A stretch of 64,000 nt of DNA from Desulfobaculum bizertense DSM 18034 (GCF_900167065.1 NZ_FUYA01000004.1:257162-321161); one strand, 5' to 3'. Shown: positions 1-9,251, counted from the stretch's first letter. The notes: a model not told the origin generated them from the letters alone. Translations and numbers: made by a program.

Positions 1-1
1 G

Positions 2-238
2 CCACACGCATACGAAGGGGCAGCAGCAGACATCAAAGGAGTGGCCAGGCTCCATACCTCTGGGCCGGAGCTGTCCATGCGCTACACACTGGTTGTGCAG
101 GTCGGTCAACGCACACTTCCGCTCTCGGTCAAGGACGTTCTCTGGCTCACACCAGACGGCTACGTCATGAACAAAAGCACCATGTACAAATTTGGGATAA
201 AAATCGGCGAACTGCTTACCGTCATCCACAAGAGCTAA
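2..238 (+). CDS. 3' end of an unrecognised gene (truncated by window edge)
   Basis: The frame is open from base 2 to a TAA at 236-238, so this is probably the tail of a gene that begins outside the window. The visible 78 residues end in LLTVIHKS and contain a beta-rich stretch (YTLVVQVGQRTLPL, then DVLWLTPDGYVMN). A GTG at 41 could start a short protein, but no ribosome binding site precedes it. I do not recognise the family. The next feature downstream is tRNA-Ser, about 110 bases away, with no terminator seen between them. Confidence 0.4.
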   Translation, partial: PHAYEGAAADIKGVARLHTSGPELSMRYTLVVQVGQRTLPLSVKDVLWLTPDGYVMNKSTMYKFGIKIGELLTVIHKS

Positions 239-346
239 ATCTCCATCCCACTGCCTAGATCGATTAAGAACTAAAAACGAATCCTTTTGTGTTTTTTTGC
301 TTGCAACCCTGTGATATTTACCCTAAAAGACTCCACGCACACACGC

Positions 347-442
347 GGAGAGGTAGCGAAGTCCGGCCGTAACGCGCTCGACTCGAAATCGAGTTACGGG
401 TTAATAGCCCGTACGTGGGTTCGAATCCCACCCTCTCCGCCA
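347..442 (+). tRNA. tRNA-Ser (anticodon CGA), CCA encoded
   Basis: Class II tRNA. The acceptor stem pairs GGAGAGG (347-353) with CCTCTCC (432-438), followed by discriminator G and an encoded CCA. The anticodon stem CTCGA/TCGAG encloses loop CTCGAAA, giving anticodon CGA (codon UCG). A long variable arm built around ACGGGTTAATAGCCCGT, and the T-loop GGTTCGAATCC, fit a serine tRNA. Confidence 0.95.
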
Positions 443-453
443 TTTTGCCAATT

Positions 454-493
454 AAAACGGGCCTTAAGAAGAATTTCTTAAGGCCCGTTTTTT
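454..493 (+). terminator. intrinsic terminator after tRNA-Ser
   Basis: The arms AAAACGGGCCTTAAGAA and TTCTTAAGGCCCGTTTT form a strong stem with a short loop, followed by further T residues. The stem starts 12 bases after the tRNA CCA end. Confidence 0.85.
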
Positions 494-514
494 GGTGTGA
501 TACCCCCTAAAAAA

Positions 515-572
515 TGGCGTGTGGCGTGATTTGTGGCGTGAATCAATCTTTGTGACTCGATTTGTGACTCGA
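515..572. repeat. two short direct repeats downstream of tRNA-Ser
   Basis: TGGCGTG occurs three times (515-521, 522-528, 534-540). It is followed by a perfect 12-bp tandem TTTGTGACTCGA (549-560, 561-572). The repeats lie just 3' of a tRNA gene and its terminator, a common integration site, but no integrase, duplicated tRNA end or other mobile gene is visible. The function is unknown. Confidence 0.6.
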
Positions 573-703
573 TAAAAACCCATCACTTGAGTATAAAGCT
601 CCACTTCCTCCAACTTTTTCAGACAAGACGTATCTTCTTTAGAAAAAGTCCACCCCCTTGTTTCTAGCCGTCCTTTTCCTCCCCTGCTATCATCTTTCTC
701 ACG

Positions 704-1102
704 ATGCTAAACGATATCAATGAAACAATCATAACCACATTGACTCCTCATCCAGAAATTCAATTAGCCTTTGTTTTTGGCTCCGCAAACTCTGGGAAAA
801 TGAGACAAGATAGCGATGTGGATATAGCTGTGCTTACCAAATCAAAGCTGACAATCAACATGCGGCTCACACTTCGCGAAGAACTCAGCCTTGCACTTCG
901 CCGGGAAGTTGACATCGTTGACCTTTTTACGGCTTACGGAACAATTTTGAAACAGACTCTCACTAAGGGGACTCTCATTCTAAACCGTTCCCAGCAGGAG
1001 TATGTCGCTATAATCAAACGCATGCTTTACGATCAGGCGGATATGGAACCCTTGCGCCGCAGAATCATCGAAAAGAGCTTACAAAGAGGTTTTTTTGGAT
1101 AA
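704..1102 (+). CDS. MNT-type nucleotidyltransferase domain protein (orphan, MntA-like)
   Basis: A 132-residue protein. Near residue 26 it carries the minimal nucleotidyltransferase signature FGSANSG, then about ten residues, then DSDVDIAVL (the GSx(n)DxD metal-binding motif). MNT proteins usually act as antitoxins of HEPN RNases by adding AMP to the toxin. No HEPN-like reading frame follows: the 289 bases to the next gene hold nothing convincing, and the C-terminal tail here (after about residue 90) has no RX4-6H motif. The start has a poor ribosome binding site. It may be a solitary antitoxin relic or a free-standing nucleotidyltransferase. Its A+T-rich base usage differs from its neighbours. 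Confidence 0.75.
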   Translation: MLNDINETIITTLTPHPEIQLAFVFGSANSGKMRQDSDVDIAVLTKSKLTINMRLTLREELSLALRREVDIVDLFTAYGTILKQTLTKGTLILNRSQQEYVAIIKRMLYDQADMEPLRRRIIEKSLQRGFFG

Positions 1103-1391
1103 ACCTTAAGAATCTTAAACTCATTATTCAACACATCAAAACTAAATATCCTCTCCCCCCTTTAACCTTTTCCAAATCAACTTTCCCCTGAGAACTGCTC
1201 CGTTCTTCTCTCCCTGCCTCCCAAAGCAACCTTTCTCAATACCTAAACGACAACAAGCCCCTTGGTGACGCCTCACCGAGGAGCTTCTCTTTTTCCGACA
1301 GAATGAAACCAAACAGGTATATAAAAAAGGCCAAAAATAAACTATTCTGCACAGGTTATTATTTAACAGGCCTCCACACAAAGGAGAGATC

Positions 1392-2453
1392 ATGAAGCGA
1401 TTTAAGCTCTACAAAAGCAGTGCGCATTGCATCTTAGGTTTTTTCTTTATCCTTACGACGCTCGCCCTGCTTCCTGTGCAACCTGTCTTTTCCTGCTCTC
1501 GCATTGTTTGCGAAACAGGAAATGGAACATACATCACAGGCAGAACTATGGACTGGATCGACCCTAAGGCCCAAACTTCCCTTTGGATTTTCCCTCGCGG
1601 CATGAATCGAACCGGCGGGGATCAGAAGAATGCATTCAAATGGACCTCAAAATACGGCTCCATTGTTGCCTCATTCTATGACATAGCCAGTGCCGATGGA
1701 ATGAACGAGAAAGGCCTTGTCGGAAACGTCCTGTATCTCATTGAAACAGACTATGGCGATCCAGCAGGGAAACCCACAATTAAAGTTGGTGCATGGCTCC
1801 AGTACTATCTCGACAACTTCGCCAGCGTAAAAGAAGCCACCAAAGCAATGGTCGACCCCAATTTTGCAGTTATCGCTCCAGCACTGCCGAATGGGATGGA
1901 AGCGGCCGTCCACATCTCTCTTTCAGACCCCACTGGCGACTCTGCCATTTTTGAATTTCTGGAAGGCAAACTGGTCATTCACCATGGGCCAGAATTTAAC
2001 GTCATGACAAACTCCCCACCCTACGACCAACAACTGGCGATCAATCACTACTGGGAACAAATTGGAGGCACCCGCTTCCTGCCTGGGACCATCATGGCCG
2101 CAGACCGCTTTGTTCGGCTGAGTTATAACCTGAAAGCATCACCCAAATACAAAGATTCCAAACTTGCTCTTGCTTCTGTCTTCTCTCAAATACGCGCGAT
2201 CAGTGTTCCTCTGGGAATGACGGACGAGAGCCGCCCAAACCTTTCCATGACTCTTTGGCGAACTGTGGCGGATCACGAAAAAAACATTTTCTATTTTGAG
2301 ACGGCAACCATGCCTGCCATGTGCTGGATTGACCTCAACAAGGTCGATTTCGCCAAAGATCAAAAAGTCAAAAAAATTGCCATTTCAACAGACACAGATA
2401 TCTCAGGAGAAGTCTCTGCCCTGTTCAAACCTGCCAAACCTTTCAAATGGTAA
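1392..2453 (+). CDS. choloylglycine hydrolase / penicillin V acylase family Ntn-hydrolase, exported
   Basis: A 353-residue linear-amide C-N hydrolase. A signal peptide (about residues 1-34, hydrophobic FFFILTTLALLP) runs straight into Cys35, the expected N-terminal nucleophile after cleavage. With Cys35 as position 1, Arg17 and Asp20 fall in GRTMDW exactly as the conserved Arg and Asp do in bile-salt hydrolases. The Asn in MTNSPPYD and the Arg in RFVRLSYN complete the expected site. Family members cut conjugated bile salts, penicillin V or N-acyl-homoserine lactones, and the substrate cannot be chosen from sequence. The ribosome binding site AAGGAGAG precedes the ATG. The gene is monocistronic and ends in a shared terminator. 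Confidence 0.85.
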   Translation: MKRFKLYKSSAHCILGFFFILTTLALLPVQPVFSCSRIVCETGNGTYITGRTMDWIDPKAQTSLWIFPRGMNRTGGDQKNAFKWTSKYGSIVASFYDIASADGMNEKGLVGNVLYLIETDYGDPAGKPTIKVGAWLQYYLDNFASVKEATKAMVDPNFAVIAPALPNGMEAAVHISLSDPTGDSAIFEFLEGKLVIHHGPEFNVMTNSPPYDQQLAINHYWEQIGGTRFLPGTIMAADRFVRLSYNLKASPKYKDSKLALASVFSQIRAISVPLGMTDESRPNLSMTLWRTVADHEKNIFYFETATMPAMCWIDLNKVDFAKDQKVKKIAISTDTDISGEVSALFKPAKPFKW

Positions 2454-2466
2454 GGCCTGCCTCAAA

Positions 2467-2506
2467 CACAAACAGCCCGGCCTCACATGAGGTCGGGCTG
2501 TTTGTG
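2467..2506. terminator. bidirectional terminator between convergent genes
   Basis: Near-perfect hairpin: CACAAACAGCCCGGCCTCA pairs with TGAGGTCGGGCTGTTTGTG around a 2-base loop. It lies between the plus-strand hydrolase and the minus-strand barrel gene and can serve both. Confidence 0.8.
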
Positions 2507-2527
2507 TACCAAGATCTGGCTTAACCA

Positions 2528-3376
2528 TCAGTCAAGAAACTGCATATTCAACCCAAAATACAGTTGCCATTGCGGTTGAAGCTCGCCGTGGTGTATTGCG
2601 GAAAACTGTGGCTCAATAAAGAAATTAAAAACAGTCTTCCCTCGCTTGATAACTTGCCCGATGCCAACGCCCAAGGGCACATTGTAGTTATCATTTTCGA
2701 TATTATAGCTCCAAATCGGAGCTGCACGCAGATATGTCCCCCCTCCGAGCTGATAAAATGCGAACGGCTGTAATGCTCCGATATTTACGTCCGAGCGGTC
2801 ATCCTCTCCTGCAAAACTATGTTGCCACGTCAAAAGATAGCCATACTGAAATTTTGGCGAATCAGCATTAAACAGTACGTTAACAAGTCCTGCAGACCAC
2901 TTTTCGCTTCCCAGTTTACTTTCCGTTGCTGTGGGCAAAGTTACTTGAGGACCAAAACCAAAACTTACTGCGGGATTCCCCGTATCAATGAGGTATGAGG
3001 CAAAGACATTTACGTCACCAAGACCACTCTTCACGGTCCCATCATTCCCCACAGGGTATGTATTAAATGGCAACGACGCTCTCAGTATCCATTTGGTATC
3101 CGCAACAGAGAATGGTTTTGCATACCTCAGCCAAGCCTGATTCCCTTGTTCATCTGAATCTGAAATATCTCCAATAAAATAATTTTGAATATTTAGCGCC
3201 GTCATATTTGCTAAAGGATTATTCGCCTGCGCGGCTGAATTTTCTGAAGTGGAATTCTCCGCAGCAGCCACATCACCCTGAGATTCCGCATAAACATGCT
3301 GGCAAAAGAAGACAACCACGCTCAGAGCAATCAGTACACTCCGAAGACAACGCACCCTTTCTTCTATACAAATCAT
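2528..3376 (-). CDS. outer-membrane beta-barrel protein (phenol-degradation MetA-like / transporter family)
   Basis: A 282-residue protein with a signal peptide (hydrophobic [12 protein letters not shown], cleavage near AESQ) and a low-complexity mature N-terminus. It then shows alternating beta-strand patterns ([36 protein letters not shown]) and ends in a terminal aromatic-rich strand, [11 protein letters not shown]. This is the build of small outer-membrane barrels annotated as 'MetA-pathway of phenol degradation' or hypothetical transporters. The ligand is unknown. AGGAG precedes the ATG. No operon partner is present on this strand. Confidence 0.7.
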   Translation of the reverse strand: MICIEERVRCLRSVLIALSVVVFFCQHVYAESQGDVAAAENSTSENSAAQANNPLANMTALNIQNYFIGDISDSDEQGNQAWLRYAKPFSVADTKWILRASLPFNTYPVGNDGTVKSGLGDVNVFASYLIDTGNPAVSFGFGPQVTLPTATESKLGSEKWSAGLVNVLFNADSPKFQYGYLLTWQHSFAGEDDRSDVNIGALQPFAFYQLGGGTYLRAAPIWSYNIENDNYNVPLGVGIGQVIKRGKTVFNFFIEPQFSAIHHGELQPQWQLYFGLNMQFLD

Positions 3377-3652
3377 ATTTTGCGCTCCTGTTAAATATCC
3401 AGAATACTACCATCCCATTCATGCCCGCTCAAGATTCACTGACAAAAACAGGCAAGCATCGTTTCAATTTCCCCAAAGACTCAAAGCCTCCCTGCAAACA
3501 GGCACAGCACGAGCATCCTGCAAACGCCCGTTTTCACTCTCTGTTTGCTCTTCACTTTTCAGGATGACAGCCTGATTCCAAATTGCTAAAAGCATTCACA
3601 GAAAAGAGTTTCGACTCATTCGGAACAGACGAGAACCGAGACAATCTCCACC

Positions 3653-4018
3653 ATGAAAAACAGCTTCATCATATCCAAAAAACTTATTCTTCTCCTTCTG
3701 GCATTGAGCTTCTTGTCAGCAGGAAATGGATATCTTGCAGCCAACAGCAAAACATTTGGTGGCAGCTCCCAACTTCTCTACTCTTCGCCTGAGTATATCT
3801 GTGCTACCGCATGCATTGCGGAAGGACATCAGAGCGCTAAAGTTACACGCCCTGACCCCGAAGACTCTTTCATCCTCCCACAGCGGACAGTTTCTCTAAA
3901 CTGCTTTTGGATCGCGCAGTCCCGGCTTCTGGGCCTTCCTGACAGCGTTATCCTCTCCTGCATCCCAGAAACACTCTCAATCCGCGCCCCTCCGTTTTCC
4001 ACAACTGAGCATTCCTAA
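3653..4018 (+). CDS. hypothetical small exported protein
   Basis: A 121-residue frame beginning with a plausible signal peptide (KKLILLLLALSFLSAGNG). The rest has no recognisable domain. It contains four cysteines, two in ICATACIAEG, and ends in a Ser/Pro-rich tail. The ribosome binding site is weak, and the frame could be spurious. About 275 bases upstream show no other feature. Confidence 0.35.
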   Translation: MKNSFIISKKLILLLLALSFLSAGNGYLAANSKTFGGSSQLLYSSPEYICATACIAEGHQSAKVTRPDPEDSFILPQRTVSLNCFWIAQSRLLGLPDSVILSCIPETLSIRAPPFSTTEHS

Positions 4019-4095
4019 AAGAAACAGATACCTGTCGAGGCATCCTTTGCCTCTGATATTTGCTTACTCGTTGTAAAAACAGAGGGTCTTATCCT

Positions 4096-4260
4096 ATGCA
4101 AAATTCCACATCCCCTAGGGAAGAAAAAGACACAGCAAACACAGTCACAAGCGATTACACTCCAAAAGAATACACGTTCAGGGAGCAGCTTGTGTTTGGA
4201 GCAAAAATTGCTGCTGGCGCAGCGCTCTTCTTCTTATTCATCTGGTTCTACGAATCATAG
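4096..4260 (+). CDS. small single-pass membrane protein
   Basis: A 54-residue protein starting at the ATG preceded by AGAGGG. The N-terminal 30 residues are polar (NSTSPREEKDT). A single hydrophobic segment, KIAAGAALFFLFIWFY, ends three residues before the stop, so it is tail-anchored in style. No family was recognised. The gene is followed directly by a strong terminator, which supports it as a real transcription unit. Confidence 0.5.
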   Translation: MQNSTSPREEKDTANTVTSDYTPKEYTFREQLVFGAKIAAGAALFFLFIWFYES

Positions 4261-4275
4261 CATGAAGCAATAAAC

Positions 4276-4316
4276 AAAAGCCCCTTTGTGAGACAGCCTC
4301 TTGCAAAGGGGCTTTT
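4276..4316 (+). terminator. intrinsic terminator
   Basis: AAAAGCCCCTTTG and CAAAGGGGCTTTT pair around a 15-base loop, ending in a T-tract. Confidence 0.85.
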
Positions 4317-4424
4317 CCCATCCCCCCAGCAGTGTCTTTCCTTCTTTTCCTAGCAAACTCATCTGCTCATTGATTCCTTACGGCAAAACAGCTAGAGCAG
4401 TGGGCATTAACTTATGAGGTTTTT

Positions 4425-4991
4425 ATGAAAATACTGAATATTTATAGCTCACTGAATGGCCCGACAGCACGTGTTGCCGCCGAAATTAGTAAGGCCGCAA
4501 AAGACATGGGATGCGAGCTGACAGAAGTCCAGATTACAAAAGAAACTGAAGCTCTTGACCTGCTGGACTTTGATCTGAGCTTCTTTGGCTCTGGCGTTTA
4601 CAGCTGGCTTCCGCCCAAGCCCGCTCTGAAGTGGATTGACAAGCAGATGGACGCCGCCAAAACTGCAGGACTTATTAAGCCTTGCTCGCCCCGCATTCCT
4701 GGCAAATTCGTCAGCGTATACACCACCTTTGGCGGTCCTCACACAGGCGTTGCCGAAGCCGTCCCCGCAGTCAAATACATGGGACAGCTCTTTGACCACC
4801 TCGGAATCAGCATTACTGACGAGTGGTACGTGCAAGGCTCCTTCATTCCGGAAAACTTTAGCGCAATGAACACAGCAGGCCGCATGGGGAACGTCGAAGG
4901 TCGCCCCAATGCCGCTGACCTGCGCGCCGCATACGAACGCACCTGCGGCACCATCCTAAACCTCCGCCCCGTCATAGACGCCCTGCCCTAA
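4425..4991 (+). CDS. flavodoxin-fold NAD(P)H-dependent oxidoreductase / flavodoxin family protein
   Basis: A 188-residue protein opening with the flavodoxin beta1-loop ILNIYSSLNGPTARVA (phosphate-binding loop). It continues with LLDFDLSFFGSGVYSWLPP (the 60s loop position) and FVSVYTTFGGPHTG (the 90s loop region). It belongs to the flavodoxin / NAD(P)H-dehydrogenase fold, and its electron partner is unknown. A good start (GAGG before ATG) is present. It stands alone and is followed by a weak stem-loop at 5007-5030. It is distinct from the true flavodoxin at 6157. Confidence 0.75.
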   Translation: MKILNIYSSLNGPTARVAAEISKAAKDMGCELTEVQITKETEALDLLDFDLSFFGSGVYSWLPPKPALKWIDKQMDAAKTAGLIKPCSPRIPGKFVSVYTTFGGPHTGVAEAVPAVKYMGQLFDHLGISITDEWYVQGSFIPENFSAMNTAGRMGNVEGRPNAADLRAAYERTCGTILNLRPVIDALP

Positions 4992-5162
4992 CCCCTCATC
5001 ATATTTAGAGGTCAGTACATGCTGGCCTCTCCCCGTTCTTCTTCGAGATTTCTTTTTTCTTCATACATGATATTGACTTTCAATTTCACACCAGCTACAC
5101 ATCTCTTCACAGGGTGAGACACCCGCCTCACTCGACGATACTGGACAAAAGGGGTCGCTTTT

Positions 5163-5969
5163 ATGTCGAGTTCTCTTCAGGGCATACCTGAAACACTGCT
5201 CATTCCTTTGTGGGCACGCGCAGTAGAGTCTAAAAAGGCACAGCCAATCGTTGTTGACTCAACAGCAGCAGACATGCTGACGCACATTAATTTTGATTTC
5301 TCTGTGTTCGAAAAGGTGTGGCTCTCGCAGCTTGGAGTCGCCGTTAGAACCATGCTTTTGGACAATGCAGTGAGAAGCTTTGTTCGGGACAACCCCGACT
5401 GCGTCGTCGTCAATTTTGGAGCCGGGCTTGATACTCGTTTTCACAGAATAGGTAATGAAGCGATTCGCCACTGGTATGATCTTGATGTGCAGTCATCCAT
5501 TGATTTGCGGCGCCAGCTGATTCCAGAAACAGAGCGAAACACATACATCACCTGCTCTGTTTTTGACCCTGCATGGGAAGAACAGGTCCAGCACAAAGAT
5601 GCTCCCCTGCTCTTTATCGCCGAAGGCCTGCTTATGTATTTTTCTGAGCATGAGGTCCGAAGCCTGTTTATGCAGCTCACAGAAAAATTTCCACACAGCG
5701 ATATTCTTTTTGAAATGCTGGCCCCTTTCATGGTGGGACGCGCAAAGCACCATGACTCCGTCAATAAACTCAGCACACAAAGTGAGTTTACGTGGGGAAT
5801 GGCTCATTCCAAAGACATCGAAAAATGGAGCAAAAAACTTCAGTACGTCGAGGAGTGGAACTATTACGACTATTACAAGGCCCGCTGGAAATGGTGGGGG
5901 ATATTAGCTCGCTTCCCGCTCTGGAAAGCGCAGTTGTCCAACAGGATTGTCCATGTGAAGGTACTCTAA
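5163..5969 (+). CDS. class I SAM methyltransferase, leucine carboxyl methyltransferase (LCM/PPM1) family
   Basis: A 268-residue protein. VVNFGAGLDTRFHRI is the family SAM-binding loop, and WYDLDVQSSIDLRRQ follows with the acidic ribose-binding residue. FIAEGLLMYFSEHEVRSL is the characteristic post-motif segment of LCM-family O-methyltransferases. Bacterial members methylate polyketides or unknown small acids, so the substrate is not predictable. The gene is followed by a perfect 15-bp hairpin. No obvious operon partner was seen. Confidence 0.8.
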   Translation: MSSSLQGIPETLLIPLWARAVESKKAQPIVVDSTAADMLTHINFDFSVFEKVWLSQLGVAVRTMLLDNAVRSFVRDNPDCVVVNFGAGLDTRFHRIGNEAIRHWYDLDVQSSIDLRRQLIPETERNTYITCSVFDPAWEEQVQHKDAPLLFIAEGLLMYFSEHEVRSLFMQLTEKFPHSDILFEMLAPFMVGRAKHHDSVNKLSTQSEFTWGMAHSKDIEKWSKKLQYVEEWNYYDYYKARWKWWGILARFPLWKAQLSNRIVHVKVL

Positions 5970-5994
5970 TTCAGGCTCAAGAGTACACCTCGTC

Positions 5995-6033
5995 ATGCTG
6001 CGCAATATGCTCATATCTCATATTGCGCAGCAT
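5995..6033. terminator. perfect 15-bp hairpin, probable factor-independent or mRNA-end structure
   Basis: ATGCTGCGCAATATG (5995-6009) pairs with CATATTGCGCAGCAT (6019-6033) around a 9-base loop. There is no T-tract, so it may stabilise the mRNA end of the methyltransferase gene or terminate only weakly. Confidence 0.55.
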
Positions 6034-6141
6034 CACACCTAACCCACTGGTAGCTATGAATATTTTTGCACACCGTTTGCTCATTCCTCACTGTAGATAA
6101 GGCCAAGCGCCTCACCTGCACACATCGAACAGCTAAATTGA

Positions 6142-6597
<456 letters not shown>

Positions 6598-6611
6598 AAG
6601 AAACAAAAAAC

Positions 6612-6638
6612 CCCCAGCGTATCCCGCTGGGGTTTTTC
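6612..6638 (+). terminator. intrinsic terminator of flavodoxin gene
   Basis: CCCCAGCG and CGCTGGGG pair around a 4-base loop, followed by TTTTT. Confidence 0.85.
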
Positions 6639-6670
6639 TCTTTTTCAACAGCTTTATTCACAATTATTCC

Positions 6671-7564
6671 TCAGGGCTTTGCACCATCCAGAACAGCGCT
6701 GTAGAGCACGGCATCTCGCGGGGCATATCCAAAATGCCGTTTAAACTCCCGGCTAAACTGCGAAGGGCTTTCGTACCCAACACTTCGGGCTGCAGCCCCT
6801 ACTCCAGCACCCAGCACAGCAATACTTTTCCGTGCCTTTTCCAAACGAATTTTTTTGACATATTGCACAGGAGCCAATGAGGTGACTGCCTTAAAGTGCG
6901 AATAAAATGCGCGCTGAGACATGTTGGCAAGCCCTGCAAGCTCCGCAACATCAAGAGGCTTCGCGTAATCATCATGAATACGCCGCAACACCCGTGAAAT
7001 ACGAGCATAACTCGTGTCTCCACACGCCGCAGCCGCAAGCTGATGCCCCTGTGCACCTCTCAATAAATAATAATGAAGCTCCCGGATAATTCCAGGCCCC
7101 AGCACTTCTGCCTGCTCCTGTGTCCGCAACACATCCAAAAGCCTTGCGGTCGCATCGACAATCTCTTCCGTCAGAGGCTCAAGATACAGCCCGGGAGGCG
7201 AAAGCTGCTGTTCGTCAAATCCTGCGACACCCTTCATCTGCGTCAAGAGTTCCTGTATAGTCGTCAGGTCTATCGAAAGCGTCAGACTCAAAAGAGGCAC
7301 GCCGTCCTCTGGGCACAGGTCTATTTCAACGGGCACGACCGTAGGAATAACCAACAGATCTTTCTCACCATACGTCAGCTCTGCATGCGGCAAATGGCAG
7401 ACCTTATGTCCCTGTGCGGCAAGGCACATACTCTGGTCATACAAAAGTGGTACGCGAGCGCGGTGCTCGGAAATCCGCACCAGCGTGACGTTTTTGAGAA
7501 ACGTCGTATTTGGACCTTCATGTGGCGTCATTTCCGCCAAAGCTGCGACAAGCCGTTTTCGCAT
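6671..7564 (-). CDS. AraC-family transcriptional regulator (YqhC-like)
   Basis: A 297-residue protein with an N-terminal AraC_N-type cupin domain (about 25-170) and two C-terminal helix-turn-helix motifs (about 190-285): PLDVAELAGLANMSQRAFYS and VGAAARSVGYESPSQFSREF. It is divergent from the YqhD-like aldehyde reductase at 7734. In E. coli the AraC-type regulator YqhC sits beside yqhD and activates it in response to aldehydes, and the same pairing here suggests the same role by inference. The 169-base divergent region should hold the operator; I did not identify it. Confidence 0.85.
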   Translation of the reverse strand: MRKRLVAALAEMTPHEGPNTTFLKNVTLVRISEHRARVPLLYDQSMCLAAQGHKVCHLPHAELTYGEKDLLVIPTVVPVEIDLCPEDGVPLLSLTLSIDLTTIQELLTQMKGVAGFDEQQLSPPGLYLEPLTEEIVDATARLLDVLRTQEQAEVLGPGIIRELHYYLLRGAQGHQLAAAACGDTSYARISRVLRRIHDDYAKPLDVAELAGLANMSQRAFYSHFKAVTSLAPVQYVKKIRLEKARKSIAVLGAGVGAAARSVGYESPSQFSREFKRHFGYAPRDAVLYSAVLDGAKP

Positions 7565-7733
7565 GTTTTCCTCTCACACTCTTTTTTCAGCACGCTACCA
7601 AGTCCCAAGAAAAGCGCAAGCGCAGTGACACGCCTGCACAATTAGGCAAATCTTTTGCGAGAATGGCTCTATCACCACAGGACAAAAGACGTCATAAAGT
7701 GTGAAAACAGTCTTTAACCTGAGCGGAGAACTC

Positions 7734-8906
7734 ATGCAAAAATTTACGTTTTTTAACCCAACCCAGATTGTCTTTGGCAAAGGACAAATGCAGGAACTTG
7801 ATGCGCTTGTCCCCAAAAACGCCCGTGTGCTCATCACATACGGGGGCGGGAGTGCCAAGCGGAGCGGAGTCCTTGACGCTGTCAAAAAAGAACTCATGCA
7901 GTCTAACCGCACTGTCTTTGAATTCGGCGGCATTGAGGCAAATCCCAAGTTCCCAACCTTAATGAAGGCCGTTGAGCTGGCACGAATGGAAGACGTTGAC
8001 TTCCTGCTTGCTGTCGGCGGCGGCTCAGTTATGGATGGAACCAAATTCATTGCCATCGCCATCCATGCAGAGCAGTTTATGGGCAAAGAAGAAGAACTTC
8101 TGCACTTTGGTTTCTCTACAGTTCCCGTGGAAAACGTCGTCCCACTTGGAACAGTTGTCACCCTGCCAGCCACAGGCTCAGAGATGAACAATGGCGGCGT
8201 CATCAGCAACGGAACAGACAAGCTCACGATCTTCCACCGGGACGCATTCCCTGTTTTCTCCATCCTCGACCCCGAGCTGACCTACACTCTGCCCAAAGAG
8301 CAGGTAGGAAATGGTATTGTCGATTCCTTTGTGCATGTCATAGAGCAGTACCTGACCTATCCGCAAAACGCGCCAGTTCAGGACCGCATTGCTGAAGGAC
8401 TTTTGCAGACCATCATTGAAGTTGGGCCAACAACACTGGCCAACCCCACAGACTACGATTCTCGCGAATCTCTTGTCTGGAGCGCCACCCTCGCCCTAAA
8501 CGGACTGCTCTCCGCTGGTGTCGTCCCAGACTGGACAAGCCACATGATCGGTCACGAACTCACAGCTCTTCACCACATTGCCCACGCCCGCTCTCTCGCG
8601 GTTCTGCTCCCTGCTGTCATGCGTCAGCGCAAAGACCAAAAACGCGAAAAGCTTCTCCAGTATGGAGAACGGGTCTGGAAAATCTGTACAGGAACCGAAG
8701 ACGAGCGCATCGAACTCGCCATCCAAAAAACCGAAGAATTCTTCCACGAAGTTGGCTTCACAACACGCCTTTCAGATTATGGCGTCAGCAAAAGCGACAT
8801 CCCTGCAGTTCTGGAGAATCTCGAAAAGCACAACATGACAGCCCTGTCAGAGCGTGGAGACATCAGCCTTGATGTTTCCCGCGCCATTCTCGAAGACAGC
8901 CTGTAA
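7734..8906 (+). CDS. iron-type NADPH-dependent alcohol dehydrogenase / aldehyde reductase, YqhD-like
   Basis: A 390-residue protein starting at the ATG preceded by CGGAG. An in-frame ATG 33 bases upstream lacks a ribosome site. It matches the YqhD/BDH family in TPTQIVFGKGQ-like N-terminus, VLITYGGGS, LLAVGGGSVMDGTKFIA (dinucleotide loop), the metal-binding Asp/His set in GIVDSFVHVIEQY and SHMIGHELTALHHIAHARSLA, and the ending DISLDVSRAIL. It reduces aldehydes to alcohols in the cytosol. It is separate from the alcohol dehydrogenase of the choline microcompartment at 15383. It is divergent from an AraC regulator and followed by a terminator. Confidence 0.92.
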   Translation: MQKFTFFNPTQIVFGKGQMQELDALVPKNARVLITYGGGSAKRSGVLDAVKKELMQSNRTVFEFGGIEANPKFPTLMKAVELARMEDVDFLLAVGGGSVMDGTKFIAIAIHAEQFMGKEEELLHFGFSTVPVENVVPLGTVVTLPATGSEMNNGGVISNGTDKLTIFHRDAFPVFSILDPELTYTLPKEQVGNGIVDSFVHVIEQYLTYPQNAPVQDRIAEGLLQTIIEVGPTTLANPTDYDSRESLVWSATLALNGLLSAGVVPDWTSHMIGHELTALHHIAHARSLAVLLPAVMRQRKDQKREKLLQYGERVWKICTGTEDERIELAIQKTEEFFHEVGFTTRLSDYGVSKSDIPAVLENLEKHNMTALSERGDISLDVSRAILEDSL

Positions 8907-8916
8907 TCCACACACC

Positions 8917-8946
8917 GAGGGGAGAGGCTCATGCCCTCCCCTTTTT
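8917..8946 (+). terminator. intrinsic terminator of the aldehyde reductase gene
   Basis: A G-rich arm (GAGGGGAGAGGC) pairs with GCCCTCCCC, followed by TTTTT. Confidence 0.7.
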
Positions 8947-9251
8947 CCTCCCGTAAGGCAGCATTTTTCCACAGCGTTTCACACTGGATATGCACATGGC
9001 AAAAATCGCCTTTCCTCACACCCCGCCCTCATAAAAGCACGTCCCCCTCCACAAAACACCACACTGAGCAGCCTCTGTTTTGTGAGCATTCGCTCACTTT
9101 GTTGCACTGTAAAACAGTGTCTTCTTCAACTATTTTTACCTCAGGCACGTCAAAATTCCTTCCATCACAACTCCCTTTCTTTGCGGAAAAGCCCTTTCTG
9201 TGACTTTTTTTATTTTATTGTCACATTTTCTGCATTTTCACGTTTTTTCCC
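8947..9251. other. non-coding interval
   Basis: About 300 bases with no credible gene on either strand. Codon use in the short frames is random and no ribosome binding sites are seen. It becomes A+T-rich toward the chemoreceptor promoter. Confidence 0.6.

Noticed and set aside
1142..1393. 83-residue minus-strand frame upstream of the choloylglycine hydrolase family gene
   Set aside because: No ribosome binding site; composition is unlike a protein and it covers the promoter of the real gene.
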